NCBI GenBank assembly: GCA_950295325.1
Contig: OX485806.1
Coordinates: 41,414,001-41,478,000 of the forward strand
DNA: 64,000 nucleotides
Direction: 5' to 3'
Origin: Polytrichum commune
Lineage: Eukaryota > Streptophyta > Polytrichopsida > Polytrichales > Polytrichaceae
The notes under the pieces were generated by a model. That model saw nothing but the letters and a program-made list of their open reading frames with translations. It had not been told where the DNA came from and did not search any database. The position numbers and the translations under genes were made by a program. Positions 1 through 10,683 of the stretch are shown one piece after another; positions within the stretch are counted from its first letter, which is position 1; the number at the start of each line of letters is the position of its first letter.

Positions 1-1
1 G

Positions 2-115
2 CAGAGCATGAATGATCTCCCAAATGTCGATCCGTCAGCTGCATTAGAGTTTTTTCCTAATTGTAAGCCATACGGTCTTCTCTCGTCAACAGATTTTGAC
101 GCATTGGAATCTTGA
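2..115 (+). CDS. Possible last exon of an unidentified upstream gene (partial)
   Basis: An open frame enters from the left edge and ends at a TGA at 113-115, giving 37 residues that read like normal protein (it ends in FDALES). I do not recognise the family. It is not part of NADH kinase, although the NADK3 exon begins only 216 bases downstream. It could be the 3' end of a neighbouring gene, a gene fragment or chance. There is no start codon or intron evidence, so the call is weak. Confidence 0.25.
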   Translation, partial: QSMNDLPNVDPSAALEFFPNCKPYGLLSSTDFDALES

Positions 116-330
116 GGAGAGGACACCCTTAATGCACTCGAGGTTCAGAACTGGTACAGTTAGTTTATCATTGTCAGGATTGCCACATTGATGAAGGAGA
201 GTATGATATGTAACTCGTATTTCGAGTCATCACCTACAAAGGGTTTAAGGTTTAGGGGTGTCGCAGTGTTAAGGTTCAAGAATGTTTCTTTCTCTGCAAG
301 GGTTTGATGTTACAAGCAGATTATATGTAG

Positions 331-3300
331 GTGGTGGGCAACTTACAAGACAGGCACTGCGTGCATGAACGCACTCTTGCAGTGTGCAAAGATGTTCTCA
401 GTCGTCGATACCAACAAATCAAGTTTGAGATCCATGTTCGGGATGAGTTACATGCTCCTATTCGTGACGTGGACTTGGTGATTACTGTTGGAGGTGATGG
501 AACTCTTCTACAAGCTAGCCATTATTTGGACAGCTCGTGCCCAGTGTTGGGTGTCAACTCTGATCCCACTCAGACCACTGAGGTTTGTATTAGAAGCTTC
601 AGCATTATAATCAATTTATGTTCATTGCACAAATCATCCTGATGGATACATCTGTTCAAGTGATAATTTAGCAAATGTGGATACGCACACTTGTCAGGGA
701 GAATGTAAAACAAAGTTTCAGGAGTTCTTATCAATCCTATTTTTATGAGCAATGTCGGGTGTCCCAGATTCCTATGGGTAATAGTTGGGGCTCAACTTCC
801 TAACAGCAATTACATGCAATGCTACCCTGAATAAGTATAACGTGTGTCATATAGCAGAAAGCTTCTCTGCAATTTCAAAAGCTTCTTAAGCTGTACTTTT
901 CTATGTCAAATGGTCACTCGTAAGCCAAAGTGTCACATTGTGAGACATGAATTCTTCAAACCCCTTCTGGTTTTTGTAGATCAGCCCCTAAGAAGGAAGC
1001 TTACAGTCTTCAAAGTTGTATTCTAGGTGAAGAACGATTGAATTAAACCACCTCGAAGTGTTTGAAATACCAAGTTCACCAACAATGAGCTCTAGAGAAC
1101 CACCATGAGTACTTTGATGAGTCAAAGATTGTGAATATCCTTACAAAACTTATGTGATTGATGCCGTAATGCAACCAGATGGTAAATGACCACCAGATGA
1201 ATTTTGGAATTATTGTGTACATACCTCCAAGGCAAGGGCAAAGTAACACTGAAAAGTTTCAGAAAGGTGTTGAAGGACCTTTTTAGTCCTGTTGGTGTTT
1301 ATGGGTGAAATAGAGGCTCAGCAGTTGTTTTGTAGCCCTGTTTCAAAGAGCTCACATTGGCTTCCTCATCTTGCAAGACAGGTGGAGGAGAAGCTTGATG
1401 AATTTGATGCAACTCGGAGTTCAGGCCATCTTTGCGCAGCAACTGCTGACAATTTTGAACAGGTGGATTTGTCTTTACACCCTAGCAGCTAAGGTAGACC
1501 GGTATTTATCCAACATAGCAGTAATCTGGACACCTTTATTGAGTGGTCTGTGGTTAGGTGTGGATCTAAGATTGGACACCAAAAATACATATGTTTTAGA
1601 AGAGATTGGACTACGTGCTCAAAATATGTTAACCATTCTAAGCTTAAAATAGTCAACGTAATCGGGGGGACCTATATGACCATTTAATGAGCACAAGAAT
1701 CTTCACTTTGATAATGAATAAGATATTCATATGCCACCAAAAATCATCAGGAAACTGGCTATGGGCATGATTTGGATTTGCTAACCATCTCGCAGTAATT
1801 GAGTGTTTCACATCCTACAAGAAGTGGCCATTAGAAAGAGTTCACCCCTTAATTGAGGCAGTAGCATGCAGGCAAAGAGACTCCATAATTTATACTAGTG
1901 TCGTTAAACAATGGTAGAGGCCACCAATGCTATGGTATTAGAGGAAACTGGATGTTGATTGTTAAGTTTAAGCTAAGCCTTAATGTTATCTTTGGCTGAT
2001 TTGCTCTTGTAGTTAGTTTGGTATCTGTATTAATCAGTAAGGTAGACGACCTGCATGAGAATCTTCACTTGATTTTGAATAAGATATTCATACTAGCTCT
2101 GAAAATTATGAGGAGAGTGGCTACAGCCTTGATTTGAATTGCTAACAATCTCGTACTAATTGCATGATTCATATCCTAGGAGAAGTGGCTAGTTGGAAAC
2201 TGTAACCATTTAAAACCCATTTACCTCACCTCATATTGTTGCAGATACTTGATGGAATATTGAGTGGAGCTCACAAGCCAGTGGAACTGACCCGAATTGC
2301 AACATCTATAGATGGTGTCAAGATTGATGCACCCGCTTTGAATGATGTTCTTGTGGCACATCCCAACCCAGCTGCTGTTTCTCGCTGCACTTTCAGGTGC
2401 AAACATTCTCCAGCCCAATGTCTCTAGGACTCAGGGATCTTGCATTTGCCTATTTGGATGGAATGTTTATACTTTTTGTGCCAATTAGGATTTTTTAAAA
2501 ACTTGAGTGGACCATTAGCACTTTACACTAGAACTTGTGAGAGAGCCCTTGACCATTGAAATCTAAAATCTCTTATTGGCGGAAGATGCCGAGACAGTCC
2601 CACTTCACTATACACTAGAGGTAGAGAGCGTAAGGGATCAAAGAAAATCCTGCATGGAGTCCTCCATGGCATGCAATGGATAATGTTCCATTATCCACCA
2701 GATTTTGCATCAAGCCCACTGCAAAGCAGTGGGTTTAAAATCTCACAACCCATCATTTGATGTAACTTATTGTGTAGAAGGGCCTAATAGGATGGTTATG
2801 AAATAGCAATTGGTTGAGAGTCTGGTTACATATGTGTCAATTTCAGTTTTTTCTCATATGGCCCTTGGATGAGTTACAAGGGCCCTCACAATTTGATGGA
2901 AATGGCCCTTGGTCATTTTGTAAATTGGCTTTTAGTTTGAGGATCTCAGTTTCAGTATTGGTAAAGTTGGAAGCCAAATATTTGGAACCTTAGTGTTATC
3001 CTTTCACTCAAGGAGACTTTTCGTTGGGAGTTTGGTCCACTATTATTTCCATTGGTTGTTTTACATACAAGATCAATAGTTGTTTTCCACTTGTAATGCA
3101 TCCTTGGAGATAGTGTTTGAATATGAATGAAGATCAAGCTATTTTGGTTCATTGAGGGTCAAACTCATTTTAGCTCCTCTTGGCATGCCAAAACGAGTTT
3201 GACCCTCGATGAACCAAATTAGAATGGTTTTTGTTCAAACCTCCACACCACTTCCGACCATGCACCAAAAACTTACCAAATCTGGAAGTGTTGTAAGGTA

Positions 3301-4127
3301 TGCAAGTGTTATTCGGTTCATTTTTCTTGTTCTTCATCTTCTATTGATCAGATTTACATCTTTACATTGGTGTTGCATCTGCAAATCTATTATGAAACAT
3401 GAACAAAAACCAGACTGAGAATCAGATCTCCCCTGATCTAGTCATTATCACGGAAGTGCACGGTTGTTGATTCTCTAACTGAATACATAGGTCCTCCCAG
3501 TAGTGTTCATTATGAGTAGTGAATAAGATTTGAAGACGGTCTCTAATCTCTTTGAAACATGGGCCTTTATGGTGTTTCTTTGATCCTTGCCTACCCACAC
3601 ACCAATCAAATATAGGTGTCTGATCAAGAAAGGTAACCAAATAATACCCACTTGTGCAAATCAACCAATTTCTGACCAAAGTCATGTTGACCTAGAGGAT
3701 AACTCTACTGTAGGACAAGCTATGTAGTGCAACTTAATCTAATGGTTGTTTTTCCAGTTTACGGTATGAATATGCACATGCGCCTGTCACTCCGTTTATC
3801 CACTCACGCTCGAGCGGGTTGCGAATTTGCACGGCAACGGGGTCAACGGCGGCAATGAAGTCGGCGGGTGGGCTTGTGATGCCTGCATTTTCCACTGATT
3901 TGCAGTACATGGTGAGGGAGCCAAATTGTCCACATGCCAAGCAGGAGAGCTTCATGAAGGGCTTCATAAAGGACAGAAAAATGCTACAGATTTATTGGCG
4001 GTCCAGGCAAGGTACGGTTTATGTTGATGGTTCACATTTATGCCATCCAATTAAATTTGGTAGCACAATTGAATTAACCTCTAGGGCTCCTCCTTTGAAG
4101 ATTTTCATGGGGTCCCTTAAATTTTAA
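331..4127 (+). CDS. NADK3: NADH kinase NADK3-like, spliced gene, first exon not in window
   Basis: ATP-NAD kinase family enzyme. Known plant NADK3 proteins phosphorylate NADH to NADPH in peroxisome or cytosol. Four exons can be read: 331-582 (preceded by TAG, followed by GTTTGT), 1382-1462, 2245-2396 and 3758-4127 (stop TAA at 4125-4127). The first three are joined in phase 0; the 2396/3758 junction is phase 2 and forms a Ser codon. Exon 331-582 holds the NAD-kinase GGDGTLL motif and the GVNSDPT motif; exon 1382-1462 encodes the FDATRSSGHLCAAT block typical of NADK3; the last exon holds the nucleotide-binding TATGSTAAMKSAGG block and the C-terminal beta region. All four exons are open. The N-terminal exon is absent from 116-330, so it lies left of the window or the copy is truncated. 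The C-terminus (IFMGSLKF) appears slightly shorter than in angiosperm homologues. Introns contain repeats, including a MITE in the last one. Confidence 0.85.
1690..1860 (+). repeat. Direct repeat, copy 1 of 3 (NADK3 intron)
   Basis: About 150 bases containing AATAAGATATTCATA, a TGATTTGGATTTGCTAACCA segment and an AGAAGTGGC segment. They recur in the same orientation at about 2052-2222 (same intron) and, without the 5' part, at about 4518-4630 beyond the gene. The copies have diverged, with matching blocks in the same order. This may be a duplicated piece of intron or an old mobile repeat. Confidence 0.6.
2052..2222 (+). repeat. Direct repeat, copy 2 of 3 (NADK3 intron, next to exon 2245-2396)
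   Basis: Same repeat as 1690-1860. This copy runs up to the polypyrimidine and acceptor region of the exon at 2245. Its end (AACCATTTAAAACCCATTTACC) is matched at 4600-4628 downstream of the gene. Confidence 0.6.
3065..3290. repeat. Inverted repeat with strong 23-bp hairpin in last NADK3 intron
   Basis: 3144-3166 and 3195-3217 are inverted copies of a 23-bp sequence (starts TTGGTTCAT, ends CAAACTC) with one mismatch and a 28-base loop. Weaker inverted similarity extends outward to about 3065 and 3290. The transcript could fold here. It may be a small fold-back element inside the intron. Confidence 0.7.
3295..3661 (+). mobile_element. MITE family A, near-complete copy inside NADK3 intron
   Basis: About 367 bases with imperfect TIRs: the left end begins GGTATGCAAGTGTTATTCGG, and the right end read on the minus strand contains CAAGTGGGTATTATTTGGTT. 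Internal blocks (CTTCTATTGATCAGA, AATCTCTTTGAAACAT, ACACACCAATCAAATA) recur in copies at about 5000-5175, 23134-23420 with 39765-39830, 49872-50215, 51830-51940 and 51944-52320. The family has no coding capacity. The superfamily is not assigned because no target duplication was fixed. Confidence 0.75.
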
Positions 4128-4517
4128 GAGCTATCCTTCTTTGCAGTACCCTTTCTGTCTCAACAAGCTGTTAAATTTGTTTAAAATTGCTTCTCTTTCT
4201 TTTTGAATCCAAATATATCCCTCTATGTTGACAAATTGAAATAGCAGACAGATTGGAATAGCAGTGATGTGCTCACTATATATTTATCTGTACCATAATC
4301 CTTCAATAGGTTTGATGCAGTCTGTATGCACATTGTGAAATGGACAACATCTCCCTAGACTAATTTCCCTAGACCTCTGATGCTAATTTCAGGGTCAAAT
4401 TGTTCCCCCCCCCCACCCCAAAAAATCTACATCATATAATAGAATTGCCTGCTTTTTCACCTCGGGCAATAGAGGTGGGGCCCCAGCTCAAAGAGGTGCC
4501 TCTAGCCCTGGGCGAAA

Positions 4518-4630
4518 GGGGCTGAGGCCTTGATTTGGATTTGCCAACCATCTTGTACTAATAGCGTGTTTCACAATTTCGGAGAATTGGGCTAGTCGGA
4601 AAAAGTAACCATTCAAGACCCATCTACCTT
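4518..4630 (+). repeat. Direct repeat, copy 3 of 3 (downstream of NADK3)
   Basis: Matches the 3' parts of 1690-1860 and 2052-2222, including GATTTGGATTTGCCAACCAT and the AAGACCCATCTACC end that in copy 2 leads into an exon acceptor. Here it leads into CATACAG followed by a sequence that is not a recognisable NADK exon. Confidence 0.55.
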
Positions 4631-4999
4631 ACATACAGACTACCGAGGTGGCATGCAACAATGTAGATTATGATGATGGGGTTTCTGAATAGGACAAATA
4701 TGGCATTTGTGGAGTGTATCTTTCGGCTTATCAAGGATTATGATAGCCCTACTCTTCATCAGTTTGTGGAATTGGAAGGGCTTTGGACTAATCAATGCAC
4801 ACTAATAATGTCTCAGTGCAGGTTGAATATGACACATGGTCACACTTAATCTTCATCCTTATTATTTGGAAAACACAACATTAAACTTCTTTGTACGCAG
4901 ATAAATGTCTTGCACTATCATTGTTCACTTTTCCTTTTTTCTTTTTCTTTTGGAAAGAAAAAACCATTCCCCACCTATACCTACCTATTATGTGTACGT
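4631..4999. other. Intergenic, no gene seen
   Basis: Low-complexity T-rich DNA around 4930-4960 and no credible open frame. The 4128-4517 stretch before it likewise holds only a C-rich run at 4405-4418. Confidence 0.5.
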
Positions 5000-5175
5000 T
5001 GTTGAGGAATCACTTCCAATAACCATAACCAAATTAGGAGAGATCCAATTTTCAATCCGATTTTTGTTGATGCTTTATTGTTGATTTGCTAAATGCAACA
5101 TAATTCTTGTTGTGTACATCTAATTGGTAGGTTGGAGAACATGAAAACAAGCCAAATAACACCCGCATACCTTAC
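5000..5175 (-). mobile_element. MITE family A, half copy, minus orientation
   Basis: Read on the minus strand it begins GGTATGCGGGTGTTATTTGG, then continues through a TTCATGTTCTCC block, TTAGATGTACAC and CTCCTAATTTGGTTATGG, matching the first half of the copy at 51944-52320. The second half is missing. Confidence 0.65.
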
Positions 5176-6237
5176 ATTCCAAAAAACTTTGATCACTTCT
5201 AAATTGATGTCTATTTTGTTTTAGGGTCACAAACTGTATTGATATGAGACCCTCACATTGCGGAAAAATACCAAAAAAATCTATGAGATATGCAAAAGTG
5301 TGTTGAATATATATGTCATTCACAACCAAAAATTAGAAGTAGAGCATGTACTGCACACCATTTTACATCAAAAATCGTCAATAATGATCAAGCATTAAAT
5401 ATTGTAGCACATTACATGAGCAAGGCACTCCTATAGAAAATTGGCATACACGTGTGACAACCAAGTATTTGTTTAGGGGCTATTTACTCATTTGTATCTT
5501 ACTCTAATACATTTTTGGATCCTATAATCATTAGAAATCCTACATATCACCATTTCCTCCACCCAATAGATAATTACAATTATAGGATTATGCAATAAAT
5601 TGCACCTTATTTTATTTATAAAAATGGAGTTCCTTCTTTGTTGATATCTGTTACATAAAAAAACATAGCAAAGAGACAAAACGTTTGTACAGTTTGAAGA
5701 TGGCGTGATTATGTAGTTGAGGGAGTTGTGCAAAATAGCAATGGAAAGAGAAAACTACACTAAATATGATATTTAGTTTGACCAATTCTAATTGTCTTCC
5801 TCAATACTTATTGTAACTACAATGTAGTGTCACCAACATTATTTGTCATTCCTTTTAAATTTTTTGGGGGATAGTGGATTTACAATGTTGCAATTACTAT
5901 CACTTATGAAGTGATTTTCAACCAAATTTCAATAAAAGGTGACAATATTTTATCACAAGTTGCTAACAAGAAAAGGTAGGGTTTTAGCCAATGGATGAAC
6001 TCATTCATCATCCATGACAATATTTGTTCAATTTTTCACAAGTGTCATCAAAAAGTTAGCATAGTGACATAAAACACCATATGACAATAATTATGACACT
6101 AATCATGATACCATATAACAAATTTTTCCTTGTATCATCCACTTCAGACCAAAGTTCATCCACAATGAACCAAAATTCCTCCACATTGTGAAAATCCATT
6201 CATGTTCCTAACAGAGCCCCACTATTTTTGTAACACA
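5176..6237. other. AT-rich intergenic DNA with a MITE-like terminus
   Basis: No gene is supported. At 5752-5785 the sequence CTACACTAAATATGATATTT resembles the terminus of the MITE at 14984-15253 (ACACTAAATAAGATGTTTAG), so a degraded relative may start here. The rest is AT-rich with short ORFs only. Confidence 0.45.
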
Positions 6238-6419
6238 ATAGAACCCCATGGCCAGGAAAGGGAGCTCTAGGGATGTGAAAATGGACGTGACACGACCTCT
6301 GGCCATTACATTACGTTGCATAGTGTTTGGGTTTGAGGCCCAAAGGACATTACCATGGTAACACTTTTTTTACCCCATGGTTTCTTTTTACACAATCACC
6401 ACAAAAGTCAACTCATACT

Positions 6420-6710
6420 ATATCGGTCGGCTGCACGTAAACAATCGGCTCTCTAGTTGATTTCTCCCATTAGTAGTCGACTATGCAGTTGATTACACAT
6501 GAGTAGTTGGACCTCTAATTGATTGTTTATTTGAACAATCGTCTCCTTAGTTAACTTCCATCGTAATTGTTTAAGGAATCGATTTCCATAAAAGCTCTCT
6601 AATTAACTAATCCCATTAGGAATCGATTAGGGAGTCAACTACTCTCATAGTAATCGATCATGGCATCCATTGTTTATTTAGCAGTCAACCCTATATGTGG
6701 ATCAACAAAT
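6420..6710. repeat. Degenerate short-motif array (AATCGATT / AGTCGACT type), left
   Basis: Dense near-palindromic words such as TAGTCGACTA, AATCGATTT, GAATCGATTAGG and GTAATCGATCA occur every 20-40 bases. A similar array lies at 8400-8780, with a decayed coding-like stretch between them. Paired arrays of this kind are known as subterminal repeats of DNA transposons. A 27-base A run follows at 6735-6761. Confidence 0.55.
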
Positions 6711-7002
6711 GGATCTAGGAAACATGAAATGGGGAAAAAAAAAAAAAAAAAAAAAAAAAAACCAAAATTTTTGGTTTTCCAAAAAAATATTGTATCATAA
6801 CAAAAATTTGATAAATAAGCAATTTTTTTACAGACAGGTTCATATCAGTGATATATGCCTATTGAGCCTATTAATATTTCCCTTTAGAAATCGGAAAAAC
6901 TAAGCACTCTTAATATTATTTTGGATTTTGGATATCCAATAGTCCATGGGCTCATCCCACCTTGCCTAGTCCACTTGTATTAGATGTCTAGCAAAAACCA
7001 AA

Positions 7003-8085
7003 TCAATGTGGCACCCCATGGTTTTTTTGCACAAAGGATCTAGGGCTATGGTCAAAAACTGTGTAACTTTTCTTAACATAGAGTATTGAATTATGACCTT
7101 GGTTGCAAAGTTGATCAACTAAAACTTGATGAAGCCAAGATACAAGTTCTTTGAAACAAATGCCTCGGCACTGGCTTGGATCCAAGTTAAATGTAGGTCG
7201 GTGATTTTTAAAGTCTTCTGGACCCACATAGTATTTGAAAGCAAATGGTTGTCACTATCAATCTTCACCTCGACAATCTCCCTATATTTCCCATTTTTTT
7301 CTTGCGATCCAAGACGATCACCTTTTCCGTATTTAGAATTCATAGTAGTTCACATGGGTAGGACGCCCTTATCCACTTCTCCAACTTATGTTCTTTCCAA
7401 GGGATTTTTTTGTTGCTTGTCCTCAAAAACCTTTGGCCTAGGGTTCTCACCATTTAAGCAATGCCTGCATTTTTGCCGCTCAAGAGGTCACCACCTCACC
7501 TGCTCTGGGGGCAGGAAAACATTATCAACCAATTGCTTGACATTGAAAACTCCATTTTGGGCCTTAATTTTCATCCAAAACTCAAAATTTGCAAGATTTC
7601 AATGCATAGTAAATTCAAATCCATCCATTACGTATCGAATGGCATCCTTAATTGACATTGTCATGTGGTCAACCACTTAATTTTTTGGATAATACCTAAG
7701 AAATTTCCATTTGATCTTGTTCACATCGTATGCACATACTAATCTATGATGGCGTCGTGAATCTTTTTTGGTATAGCTTCCAGGAACTTTAACCTTTGGC
7801 TTCCCACTCTTAGTGGATGACCCCAAGGCCTTGGAAGATCCTCTTTGCCCGCACAGGTGGGCATGGATAATTGGATGGATGGACACATTACCTCTTGAAC
7901 GGGGGGTTAAGTTTGGTTCTGACCCAATAAAAATTAGTTGATCCCACATTCAAATGCATTTTCATTTTAACATGCCATTTATATACCTTGTTGGAACCCT
8001 CTCGCTCGTCACCTCCTACTATCCAACTCTGTTTTTCCATCATGCTTAATAAAACAAGAGACTTGTGTTCACAAACGCAATTCAA
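7003..8085 (-). pseudogene. Decayed coding-like remnant between two motif arrays, family not recognised
   Basis: On the minus strand several adjacent open stretches (for example 7677-7949 and 7119-7343) read like protein and are separated by stops and frame changes. I cannot match them to a family. They lie between the arrays at 6420-6710 and 8400-8780, so a transposon-encoded protein is the simplest inference. Neutral drift of non-coding DNA is the alternative. Confidence 0.3.
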
Positions 8086-8399
8086 ATGTGGTCATGAACA
8101 CATCAGTATTTACACCCCAATGCCACAAAAAACCAAATCAAAATTGTAAGGGGTTTGACTATGTCACCAATCTTCCAACTACCTTTGACCCTCTTTGTAC
8201 ATTGGGTACATTATGATAGGCATGCTAGGCCTTAAAGTCCCATTTGAGGTGGGATGGTTGACAGTGAGGTCAATGAGACCTCTCACCTTACATATAAGTT
8301 GGGAGGGTCTCACACCCCCGATGGTTGATCTCCTTCATCATGAATGTTGGATGTAATTACATTCAATGATCAAAATGGAGGAGACATTTGGTTGACTAC

Positions 8400-8780
8400 A
8401 AGGTGGCCACTGACCAAGGCAAATAATTGCTATCTAGTAGTTGACTTAAGGTTGTCGACTTCTACTACGCAGTCAACATAGGGCACTCAACTACTACCCA
8501 ATGCAGCCGGTTGATTATCAACAATTGATTTAATAATCAATAGTTTTCTTAATATAGTTAATTCTTAGTGTGCAATAGTCATTGCAGTCAATGTAGTTTG
8601 TTGACTATTCAATGCAGTTGATATAAAAACCAGTTACCATGTCAAGTGCTAGTTGTAGTCGATATAAATGTTGATTGCCATGCCGATGGTTAATTGCATT
8701 CAATAAAAATTCAACTACTAATTGTAGTCGATATAGTAATCGATTACAATTTTGACTACATGGAGCAGTCGGCAACTTCC
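8400..8780. repeat. Degenerate short-motif array (AGTCGAC / AATCGATTA type), right
   Basis: Same class of words as 6420-6710: GTAGTTGACTT, GTTGTCGACTTC, GTAGTCGATATA twice, GTAATCGATTAC, TTGATTATCAACAA. The motifs include an AGTTGAC variant. Interpreted as the other subterminal region of the same element. Confidence 0.55.
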
Positions 8781-8927
8781 ATAAAAAAAAATTAGAATGG
8801 CTTGCTTGGCATGGGGTTGAACATGATTATTAATACAAAAGGAATATTTTAATAATTAGTGCGAGTGAATGCACTAAGACTATAAAGCCCCTATTTCATC
8901 AACACTCGGCATTCATGTCGACTCTAT

Positions 8928-10100
8928 TTGACCTTGATTGCCTTTAGGCATTCGTTGCAAATGGAGAAAATTAATGGGCTATATTGTTATGGGTACGTGC
9001 AACAAATGGAATTCTTGGTACGAGCCCAAGGATTGGACTCCATGTCCAAAGTGGAGTGCAAAATTTGCAAGTTGGAATTAGTGTATAAGAAAGATTGTAT
9101 CGTTGCACATTTGGAGCATAAAAAAACGACCGTAAGATGTCCAAAGGGGGGGGGGGTTGGCATTATGTCAATGTCAAGGGTTGGTTGTCAAAGCTTTATT
9201 TTCCAAGTACGGTAGTGTATGGTTGGCAACTCTAGATGAAGTTTTGATGGTAACGTTGAGGACGTGAGATGATATAGTTGGCTTTAAACAACAAACTTCA
9301 TGTAGTGCACAATCCAACGCGAATGGAAGTCAAATCACTTCATCATCCCTTGCACCTTCCGTGAAAAAAGGACATGTCTTAACGGACTCCCAAACCTCAC
9401 ATACATTCCCAACGTCAAATAAGCCTAAATGAAGGTATGCAAAGTTCTAAGAAATGTGAATTGGATACAAAATGGTCATACACCCCGATTGGACCACCTA
9501 CATGAATATGTTGAGTTGGGAAGTGATGTTTGGAGAAAAAAATACCACTGAGGCACATCAAATCAAAGCAAATGTCAACAATACAATTATTTTTGGGTTA
9601 GTTGTGATGATTTTCGCCACATGTTAGAGGGGGTATTGAAAGCACTAACAATGCTTGATGGTGTGGAGCCTACAATGGACAAGGCTTGGTTGGTGATGAA
9701 AAACTTGGACAAACATTTGCTTAGCCTTTGAAACCCTACTTTCAACTTAGCCTACAACCTTGCCACATTGGCCGAAGAAGATTTCTATAGAGGGTGGCAT
9801 ATGATGACCACAAACTTCCACCATGCGGACACAATATTGAATTTGTATTTACTAGATGACTTTAGTATCCATAATATGTTTCCGTTCAATCTAGAATCTT
9901 GGATGCCATGAAGAGGTTGAGAACATTCATTAATGGGCATTAAAGTTGGATAGGGGCCAAATTTCAAGCATTTAAAAAACGTTAAGGTGAATTTGCCAAT
10001 ATGCCTCTAGCCATGGAAAAACACTATATTCGTTAATTGGAGACTTTGGAAAGTCTCCAAATAAATTGGACCCATAGTTTCGGATGCGAATATTGTGAAC
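8928..10100 (+). pseudogene. Possible hAT-type transposase remnant
   Basis: 8928-9215 encodes a segment with CKICKLEL, then an H in VAHLEHKK and a C in TVRCPK, resembling a BED zinc finger (C-x2-C, H, C). About 800 bases on, at 9895-10010, the frames contain LDAMKRLRTFINGH and EFANMPLAMEKHY, resembling the C-terminal region of plant hAT transposases. Everything between is broken by stops and shifts. No catalytic triad can be read. A G9-10 run at 9147-9156 sits just after the finger. Confidence 0.35.
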
Positions 10101-10110
10101 ATAGGGAACA

Positions 10111-10683
10111 TGGGGAACATGGGGAACAATAGCAGCATAATGTTTTAAAGATCCATATGTGATGAATATATATATATGTTTCTAAATATAGTAATTATTT
10201 AGTTGATAATCAAAACTACGCCAACACAATATTCCAATGACACAAATTCATAATTATTTTGTTCTTCAATTTTGTATTGAAAAAATTAACGAATCTATAA
10301 ATAGCCATCTGATTTTATATCTATAGACTCTTGGATGCGTATCCCAAACATAAAGGTCTTAGCCAATTGTGGATGAATTGAACGGCACATCCCAAACGCA
10401 ACAATATTAAAATAATTTGACAGGGTGTATAAGAAATTGCAAATTAGCATCTGCAATATAATCATATAGTTTGGGCATCCATAAAAATAAACATATAAAA
10501 AACATTTGATAGCGCATGGGAAGTTAGATTCCACATCCGTAAATCAATACAATCATGCAATATAATTGTAATCTATAAAATTTCTATAAAATGTGTCTAA
10601 TATAGTATTCGACCCCAATGTCATATATTTCATGAAAAACCAAGACACATTTCAAATAACTTTGGTCCAAACCTACATCAATA
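10111..10683. other. AT-rich stretch, no gene seen
   Basis: Contains a (GGGAACAT)n-like triplet at 10105-10125 and an ATATATAT run near 10168. No credible coding frame. Confidence 0.5.

Noticed and set aside
6735-6761. A27 run as a retroposed poly(A) tail
   Set aside because: No upstream SINE, LINE or processed-gene sequence and no flanking target duplication seen.
7126-7680. 184-residue plus-strand ORF
   Set aside because: AT-driven composition with long Phe/Ser runs, and the opposite strand reads better as decayed protein; not supported as a gene.
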